A stretch of 64,000 bases of DNA, from contig NC_089762.1 of the NCBI RefSeq assembly GCF_040412425.1, forward strand, positions 20,953,147 through 21,017,146, written 5' to 3'. Below, in pieces: positions 57,088-64,000 of this stretch. Both the position numbers and the translations under genes were made by a program. Every line of letters starts with the position of its first letter. The stretch's first letter is position 1. The notes beneath the pieces are model-generated. The model did no database searches. It was not told where the DNA came from and saw only the letters and a list, made by a program, of their open reading frames with translations. The stretch is from Macrobrachium rosenbergii. Taxonomy: Eukaryota > Arthropoda > Malacostraca > Decapoda > Palaemonidae.

Positions 57088-57428
57088 TGTGAGGTTCAAG
57101 AAATGTCAGAAGTGAAAGACTGATCCTTTATTATTCTCGACAGGTGTTTATAATACAGAAAGCAGACGGAAAGGTAGCGAGTGACCTGAGGGCCCCCGCT
57201 GTGTCCATACGAAGGTTGTGTTTGTTAACAGGCATAAAAAGACATATATAATGCGCTGCAGAACATGTAAAAAAGGCAAGTATATATATTGGCAGACAGG
57301 CCGTACAATGATGCATACAATGAGATACATAAAGAATCAGAAATATCAACAAGTAACATGTGTGACGTGATTAATGTACGTATGAAGAGAGAAACACAAG
57401 AAAGGAGAGGCGATTTGACACTCTTACA
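57088..57428 (-). repeat. 3' LTR of gypsy copy C
   Basis: 341 bp with TG…CA ends; preceded internally by the G-rich polypurine tract (sense TTGTGGGGGAAGTATT, 57429-57444). Confidence 0.9.
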
Positions 57429-57459
57429 AATACTTCCCCCACAATACAATGATTAGAGG

Positions 57460-58720
57460 AGCAATTATTGGATGAAAATAACATTAATCACGCAGACGCT
57501 GAGGCAGTCGGAGTGGGCCCCTGCTCCTAGAGAACTGCGGGCATGGGGTGGAACCGGCATCTGGGGTTGGCTCAATGTGTCCCCTGGGCCACCCCGGACC
57601 CCGCTTTGATGGGGGGGGCGCCAGGTGTGTCTGCGGGGAGGTACTGAGGGGGAACTCTGGGCCACCTGCCTTCTTCCTCGCGTACTTCGCTGTCCAACAG
57701 GAATGCTGGCTTCAATCTGTCGATAGTGATCCAGTCTTCCCACCCGTGGATGACTTGGTGGGCCCCCCTGTAGGACCTGGTTAAGGGCGGCCAACGGGCG
57801 TCCACTCTGACGAAGACATAGGTGCAGAAGTGTAAGGCGGGTGGGCTGTAGTTGGTGGTTCTGTTGGTGAAGGTCTTATAGGGCACGAACTTCTGTGCGA
57901 GTTCCCTTAACCTCAGGATGGGGGTGACGGCACCGTCGGCCGACGGCGGGAAGAATTCTCCGGGAACAGCCAGTGTTTCCCCGTAGACTTTCTCAGCAGG
58001 GGAGGCGTCACCATTAGCCTTCGGTGCAGTGCGGAGACCCAGCAGGACCCAGGGCAGCTTTTCCTTCCACCTCTCGTCGGTGTAACGTGCCACGTGAGTT
58101 GCCTTAAGAGAGCGGTGCGCCCTCTTGACCATGCCGTTCGCTGCGGGGTTGTAGGCCGTTGTGCTGTGTAGAGTTGCACCCATCAGGCGTGCAAAGGAGA
58201 CCCAGAGCTCTGAAAGGAAGGCTGGACTCCTGTCTGTGGTGATGCTGTCTGGCACTCTGAAACGGCTGATCCAACTGGAGAGGAGGGCCTCTGCGCATGA
58301 CAATATTGATGCCTCCTCCATGGGGGTTGCCTCAGGCCAGTGGGTGGAGCGGTCTATGATCGTCAGGAGGTGTCTGGCTCCTCCCGACTGCGGACGAGGC
58401 CCGATGATGTCAATGTGGGTGTGGCCAAAACACCGACGAGGCTGGGGGAAGTGTCCGACCCCGGACTCTGTGTGCCGGGACGTTTTGCTCGCTTGGCACA
58501 GGATGCAGCTCCTTACCCACTGGGGAATGTCCTTGTTGATGCCATGGGAGACAAACTTGTCAGTCATGAGGCGCGCCGTTGTGCGCCCTGATGGATGGGA
58601 GAGACCTCGGACTACATTGAACACCTGCTTTCTCCTCGAAGCTGGCACTAGGGGGTGTGGGCGGCCTGTGCTGGTGTCACAGAGGAGAGTTGTGTTCAAG
58701 CTTGCTAAGGGCACGTCTTC
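57460..58720 (-). pseudogene. gypsy copy C integrase (longest frame, catalytic Glu lost)
   Basis: From LKWEDVPLAS (about 58720) the frame is open for some 380 codons. The zinc-binding domain reads VRGLSHPSGR … CILCQASK; the first His of the HHCC motif (VHGLSHPSG in A and B) is Arg. The core has HTHIDIIGP (first Asp), SITTDRSPAF (second Asp) and NGMVKRAHRSL, where copies A and B have Glu (VERAH/VERPH), so the DDE triad is incomplete. A GPY-like tail (LTRSYRGAHQV) and a Pro-rich C-terminus follow. The open frame extends upstream to 58936, but those first codons are out of frame with RNase H. Confidence 0.8.
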
Positions 58721-58739
58721 CCACTTAAGACCGTCACTG

Positions 58740-59960
58740 CTGTCCTGTAGTCTGCTGTCTCTGGGTCTGCTGCTTGTTCTCTTGCCAGGTCTTCGTAGTC
58801 GATGCTGAGGTGAAGGGAATTGATCTCTACCCTTGACAGGGCGTCGGCTACTGGGTTCTTCCTGCCAGGGATGTAGTTGATGGTGCAGCTGAATTCGGAG
58901 TTGACAGTCAGGTGTCGCTGTTGCCTTGCAGACCACGCATCTCCCTGCTTTGCAAATGTGTGACCAAGGGTTTGTGATCTGTTAGGATTGTGAATTCGGT
59001 TCCCTCCAGCAGGTATTTGAAGTGTCTCAAGGCCTGGTAGATAGCCAGCAGCTCCATGTCGAAGGCGCTGTAGTGGGTCTCTGCTGGCAAAAACTTGTGT
59101 CTGAAGAAGGCCTAGGGTTGGCGGGTGCCGTTCACTAGCTGCTTGAGTATTGAGCTGCAGGCGACGTTGCTGGCGTCTGTTGTCAGTGTGAGGGCAGCTG
59201 CAGAGCTGTGGTGAGTCAAGGTAGTGGTACTGGAAAGGGCTCTCTTTGTTTCAATGAATGCTTGCTGCTGCGGAGCCTCCCAGGTTAGTGCTTTTGGCTT
59301 GCCCTTCAGGATTGACGTCAGAGGGTACATAGTGCGGGTGACATCTGGGATGTAACGTCGGTAGTAGTTTATCATCCCGAGAAACTCCTAAAGGGCCTTG
59401 ATGGTTTGTGGTTTCGGGGAAATTCTCTACAGCCTTTACTTTAGAGGCCATGGGACATATTCCTGCTGGGGAAATCTTGTGGCCGAGGAAGTCTACTTTC
59501 TTTCTCCAAAATGAACTTGTCGAACCTGACGACTATTCCGCTGTCCTGTGGATGTTTCAGGATGGCACGGACGTGGCAAAGCTGTAGCAGATGCAGAAAG
59601 GCAGATCCCCCAAGATGGTGTCCATCAGGCGCTGGAATATGGCACCTGCGTTCCTGAGACCGAAGGTGGAATATGAAAATGTGTAACTTCTGAAGGGCAT
59701 GATGATGGTGGTCTTTGGGATGTCATCGGGATGCACAGGGACTTGGAAGTATGACTTCAGCAGGTCCATCTTGGAGAAAATTTTTGCTCCATGGAGGGTG
59801 CCCGTCATGTCTTGCATGTTAGGGAGAGGGTAGTGGTCTGGTGTCGTCAGTAAATTCAAACGGCGATAGCCCCTGCAGGGCCTCCACGAACCATTGGATT
59901 TCTTTACCACGTGGAGGGGAGAAGCCCATGGGCTTGATGCTTTTTTACAGACGCCATCCA
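58740..59960 (-). pseudogene. gypsy copy C RT - RNase H (catalytic box deleted)
   Basis: RT: SSPWASPLHVVKKSNGSW (about 59930-59885), FSKMDLLKSYFQVPV (motif A), then FCICYS at about 59590. The YVDDILIFSRSPEEH segment present in this family is removed by a deletion of about 38 bp, which also shifts the frame. MINYYRRYIPDVTRTMYPLTS (59375 onward) and TTDASN begin the connection and RNase H. A TAG at about 59113 interrupts it. DMELLAIYQ and LTDHKPLV follow at 59080-58970. Confidence 0.8.
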
Positions 59961-60480
59961 TTCCATCTCTGTGAAGGCCAGTTTGGCGTCTTGTAACTTC
60001 TGTGGGGACAGACGTCTTAACTTGGCATGGGTCGATGGGCCCGTTGTGGTAATATGATGAAAGATACCGTGCTTTGCTGAAGCCCCAGGTGACTGGCGTA
60101 GCTCTGGTTTGAATACGTCCGGGAACTCCTGCAGGAGGGACGTGTAGCCGTTGGGGGCTGTAGAGCAGATGGCGGGCATTCCAGGTCCGGTGGAGAGCTG
60201 ACGAGAGTGGCAGGTTCCTGTGTCGAGGAGGTGTTGCCTTGCGACGTCGACCAGAAGTCCATGATGCCCTAGGAAATCTGTGCCCAGCAGGGGGAACTTT
60301 ACCTCCGCGATGACGAAGAGCCAGTTGTATCTGCGTCCCAGAATTGAGATAGTCCAGGCCATTGTGCCATACGTGCTGATGGGATTTCCGTTTGCTGCTA
60401 TGAGGGCGGGTGTTGAGTCAGGTATCTTTTTAAAATTTTTCTTGGATGGTGGGAAGACCGACTGTATTGCCCGTGTCTAC
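59904..60480 (-). pseudogene. gypsy copy C protease region, frameshifted
   Basis: The DTG active-site region lies near 60460-60480 but is disrupted by a one-base loss relative to copy A ('acacgggcaatacag'). Downstream the frame 60362-59904 keeps ILGRRYNWLF, PLLGTDFLGHHGLLVD and FPDVFKPELRQSP, the end of protease and lead-in to RT. Confidence 0.7.
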
Positions 60481-60489
60481 CAGCAGTCA

Positions 60490-61352
60490 CCGTTCCGAAA
60501 TTTCGTGTCAAATGAAGAAACCTGCTGGTTGGGGGAGCTGGATTTTGCAGCCACAGCTGTCACTTGTGGCCACTTTTGTCGTTTTTTGTGAAGGAACACA
60601 GGCCTGCAGTTCCTGGCGTTGGTTCCGAATTTTCTGTGGAAGAAGCACCACGCTGGGTTTGACCATGTCCTGTGTTCCCTGAATGGTGGTGACTATTTTT
60701 TGTAAATGGCATTGATGTCTCCGTCGTCGTCATCGTTCTCCTCTGTCAGGCTGCAGGCTCCCAGGGCGGCGGTGTGTTTCGAGTCCTTAGTGGCCTCGTG
60801 TAGTTTCTGGGCGATGTCGACTAGGGCGTCCATGTTGAGGGTGTCTGCATCCTTTATCTGGTGCCTAACTTCCTGCGAGAGGCACCGAAGGAAGATCGCT
60901 CTTGTTAGATCTACTTACCTTCTCCTCCTTTTCTCATCACAGCCTGGCAGTGTTACCAAGCCCCGTAGCTCGTCCCAGGCTTCCCTGGGTGATGTTTCTC
61001 TGAGGGGCTGGGATAACAGGTCTAGTGCGCGCTGCGCTCTCTCAGTCACGGGCATGGAGTAAGTTTGCATCAGTTTATCTTTCAAGGCTGTGTATGTGAC
61101 CTTGTCTGGTTGTGCATTGAGCCAGGGGGAGATTCTGTTGAACACCTCTTCCAGGAGCGCCGTCAAGTTGATGTCAGATTTGATAGCATCGTCTGAGATG
61201 CGTGTCATGCGAAAGTGCACATCTGCGCACAGGAACCATGATGCCGGGTTCTGCCGCAAGAACAGGGGAAGTTTGACCATGTCTAACTTTGTTGGCAAGA
61301 GAGGCATACAGACAATGCTTGCAGGTTCGCATTGAGGTTCAGCTTCCGACAT
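60490..61352 (-). pseudogene. gypsy copy C gag, frameshifted
   Basis: ATG at 61352; the N-terminal frame is open for 145 codons (MSEAEPQCEPAS … VFNRISPWLNAQPDKVTY … WDELRGLVTLPGC), then a shift near 60920. The C-terminal part is in the next frame with the Asp-rich stretch (about 60715-60740) and the C-X2-H-X9-C-X3-C box around 60590-60645. This is the best-preserved Gag N-terminus of the three copies. Confidence 0.8.
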
Positions 61353-61638
61353 CTTTACTACTCACGCACCAAAACGCAGGAAAGTGGGCCGTATTGAGTC
61401 CATTAATGGTGCTGATTGCTTGAGTGGTCGAACGAAGCGCCAAAATGTGGCCTTTTTGGTTACGCCATATTTAGTCCGTTAATGGCACGGATTCCACCAG
61501 GGAGGGAGCTAACAAAGGCCTAAACTTTAATGCTGTAGTTAGTCCGCTAAAGGCTCTCTGATGGTGGCCTGCCGCCGTATTTAGTAGGTTAATGGCTGGG
61601 CCAAAACTGCGCTACCTGTTCCTCTCCGGGGTCACCAG
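61353..61638 (-). promoter_or_regulatory. tRNA-Trp primer site and leader with iterated motif (copy C)
   Basis: Sense TGGTGACCCCGG at 61637-61626. Leader repeats in sense orientation (reverse complements of 'gtattgagtccattaatgg' 61391-61409, 'atttagtccgttaatgg' 61469-61485, 'gtagttagtccgctaaagg' 61535-61553, 'gtatttagtaggttaatgg' 61575-61593). Confidence 0.75.
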
Positions 61639-61974
61639 TGTGAGGTTCAAGAAATGTCAGAAGTGAAAGACTGATCCTTTATTATTCTCAACGGGTGTTT
61701 ATAATGCGGAAGGCAGACGAAAGGTAGCGGGCGACCTGAGGCTCCCTGCTGCGTCCATACGGAGGTTGTGTTTGTTAACAAGCATAAAAAGACATATATA
61801 TTGCATTGCAGAACATGCAACAGGCAGATATATATATCGGCAGACAGGCCATACAATGATGCATACAATGAGATACATAAAGAATCTGAAATAATAACAA
61901 GTAACATATATGACGTGATTAATGTATGTATGAAGAGCGAAACACAAGAATGGAGGTGAATTGATGCCCTTACA
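61639..61974 (-). repeat. 5' LTR of gypsy copy C
   Basis: 336 bp; same termini as the 3' LTR. Confidence 0.9.
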
Positions 61975-61978
61975 ATAC

Positions 61979-64000
61979 TACCCATAGAGAATATAGCACC
62001 CAGAATAACAAGGGCACAAGATAATCAAATGATGACCGAAGCAGGAAGTAACTGACGACAAAGAAACAGGCTGAGCTAAGAAAAAGTAAACCTAGTCTAG
62101 TCCTGGCTGTTTGCACCATTAAACAAAAATTACTAGGTTTTATAAAAGTATTTTACCATGCCTACCATAAAGAGACATTTCAAGGGGGGATCAACTTCTC
62201 TCCTATGGGATGTCCTTGAGCTTAAACCCGTCTTAAGGGTCATTTGTGTTTACAGATCAGACCCAGTACTAGAAGCAGAGTTTTACATCATACTTTCACC
62301 TTGCTCAACCACATCGGCTACTCAAATTCCAAGTGTGAGGCGGGATATTGTTCAACCTCACCTTCCTTCATGTTCTAAGAGAAGTTAAAATTTAAATCTG
62401 GGCTTTGCACTGTCAACTAGCAAAAATGAATTTGGATAAAGTAAACACGAAAAAAGGAGAGGGTAGCAAAGTCTAGTTAGTTCATTTAGAACAACTACTT
62501 CATACAAAGTCATGAGTTTAATGAGCAATTTTCAATAGTTGATCCCTGAAACCACCCACCAAAAGGCAAGGGATCAGCTTCATGGGTTATGTTGAAAGGG
62601 TGCTTAAGGACCAGAGGTAATGAGATTAAAAACAAGTTACTGGTAGGGCATTAAGAAAAGATGCAAGACTCCTTAATATTTTATCACTCCCGACAAAGTG
62701 ATACTGTACTTGTTTTTCGTACTTGAGATCTTATAAAAGCTTCAAAATTTTCCCTTTTATTTATTTTGAAAATAATAAATGTTTGACATTAGGCTCCTCT
62801 CAGTCTTCATGATAATTCTTCTTCTATAATATTCAGAGTCAAGTTTCTTGAGTAATATGTTCTGGAATTTCCTAATTCAAATAGTTTTCAGACTGATTAA
62901 TTGTGCTTTCTGTTAGCCATTCAGCTTATTCTACTAAGATTATGGAATAATAAAAGACGAGACATTTTTAATTACTTTACTCACATCTCCTCATACATCA
63001 CTTTATATGAAATAATCTTATCTACAATATTCACATGAAGCACAATGCTGCTTGTAACAATGCTCTCATTAGCATCAAGAATGTATGAAATCCACTTTTG
63101 TTTTTCCTCCCATATCCCACTAAGTTTTCTGCAGATTGAAATTTTGTGTAGGTTAAAGCCAATAATTCAGCTGAAATATTCCATCAAGCTAGTCTCTATT
63201 ACTGCAAAGAGCAGCAGAGTTGATTTTTTTTAACCTATTCTTATGAATAATGGAAAGATAAAGCCAGGAGATCAAAATACAATACTGTAAATAAACATGG
63301 CACATAGTCATTACCTTTATAAATAATCTAAATTACTACAACCAACATCACTTGTACAGGAAAGCACTACTGTGATGTACGCTCAGGTTCTGTTCTGTTA
63401 ACACACTTGCACACATAGACTGTATAAGTACATCCCTTCAGGTAACCCAACTTTAACAAAATAAGACCTCTAGTATGCAGAACAGAAACCTAAAGGATAA
63501 GATTAGTCATATGAAATAGCCAGGGGTAGGAAGAGCTGAGGTAAATGGGTTGGGGAGAGTAAATATATTTGTACCTTAAAATCACACATTACTGAAGCAC
63601 TATACAATACGTCTTAAAATTACAGCAAATGCTTTGGATAAATAATGTAACCAATAACATGCCCCACCTAAAAGTAAATGGGAAAAATTAAAAAATTACT
63701 GAGGATATAATTCCCCTTTATAGCTAGTTTTGAATTATAAGAAATTAAAATTGTTACCTACAAATTCTACAGACAACAATGCATAACTTTACTGTACATT
63801 ACTCACTTTCTTGCCTTTTCCCCGGTGTATAGTTGATATAAAAGCTAGCAGCAGAAGACATATAAAAGAAATTTACTTAACTGAAAACTTTTCCAGTGTT
63901 CATAATCTTTTAAACAAGGAAAATTATGTCATGTATAAAAAACAAAAACCCTTTCATGAATACTTTACAGAACTGAAAGTACCTATACAGTACACATCAC
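61979..64000. other. AT-rich unique-looking sequence, no supported gene
   Basis: Two kb without recognisable element ends, satellites or conserved motifs. Frames such as 62158-62388 and 63045-63233 (plus) have no features that separate them from chance. It could be intron or intergenic DNA. Confidence 0.5.

Larger units (their letters stand above)
57088..61974 (-). mobile_element. Ty3/gypsy LTR retrotransposon, CsRn1 type (copy C), complete but mutated
   Basis: Flanked by the 4-bp duplication ATAC (57084-57087 and 61975-61978). Minus-strand order: 5' LTR (61974-61639), primer site, leader, gag, protease, RT, RNase H, integrase, PPT and 3' LTR (57428-57088). By eye the two LTRs differ at 35-40 of about 340 positions, so the insertion is old. 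The RT catalytic box is deleted and the integrase Glu is changed. Confidence 0.9.

Noticed and set aside
61979..64000. Exons of a host gene
   Set aside because: Short frames only, no codon bias or motif, no convincing paired splice sites.

Overview
This window reads as non-genic, transposon-packed animal DNA, most likely from a decapod crustacean. The evidence is the mix of element types (tyrosine-recombinase DIRS-like elements, a Penelope-like element with a GIY-YIG domain, I/Nimb-type LINEs, Ty3/gypsy elements primed by tRNA-Trp), the very long (TA)n and (GA)n tracts, and a repeat at 30.6/42.4 kb that resembles one I associate with decapod genomes. I could not support any host protein-coding gene, host RNA gene or CRISPR array. 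Almost every long reading frame is a piece of a transposable element or an artefact of a simple repeat.

Layout. 1-881: right end of a TTAA-flanked piggyBac-type non-autonomous element built from about 370-bp tandem units; a complete copy lies at 18162-20344. 1183-1541: a TA-flanked pogo/Tigger-type MITE. 3.1-6.6, 12.2-17.5 and 21.6-25.9 kb: three decayed DIRS-like retrotransposons, all on the minus strand (gag-like, RT, RNase H and, in the first, tyrosine recombinase remnants). 7.2-8.4 kb: a cluster of about 280-bp foldback/MITE units that share ends with the second DIRS-like element. 8.4-12.17 kb: a 3'-truncated I-type LINE (minus). 20.65-21.62 kb: another LINE fragment (plus). 26.6-27.5 kb: a long imperfect inverted repeat. 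28.5-29.05 kb: a 5'-truncated Penelope-like element with an uninterrupted GIY-YIG domain.

30.77-42.44 kb is the best-resolved structure. A near full-length I/Nimb-type LINE (minus) is flanked by an 11-bp target duplication inside an older repeat. It was itself hit by a Ty3/gypsy element (33381-38476, 4-bp duplication GCCT) exactly inside its reverse transcriptase reading frame. Two more members of the same gypsy family follow: a plus-strand copy at 43047-45713 with a large internal deletion, and a complete but mutated copy at 57088-61974 with the 4-bp duplication ATAC. Their primer binding site matches tRNA-Trp and their Gag has a CHCC-type zinc box, both marks of the CsRn1 clade.

46.7-57 kb is mainly MITEs, a tRNA-derived SINE, Penelope 3' tails embedded in (TA)n, satellites (48-bp units with a 192-bp higher-order period; 32-bp units), and one LTR of a different LTR retrotransposon. 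62-64 kb is AT-rich with nothing recognisable.

Taken together, the window is a stratigraphy of nested insertions. All large autonomous elements carry inactivating changes, several in catalytic motifs. The most useful observations are the nested LINE/gypsy event, the recombinant double-LTR end of that gypsy copy, the iterated motif in the gypsy leader, the piggyBac-type element made of satellite units, and the repeated pairing of Penelope 3' ends with (TA)n tracts.
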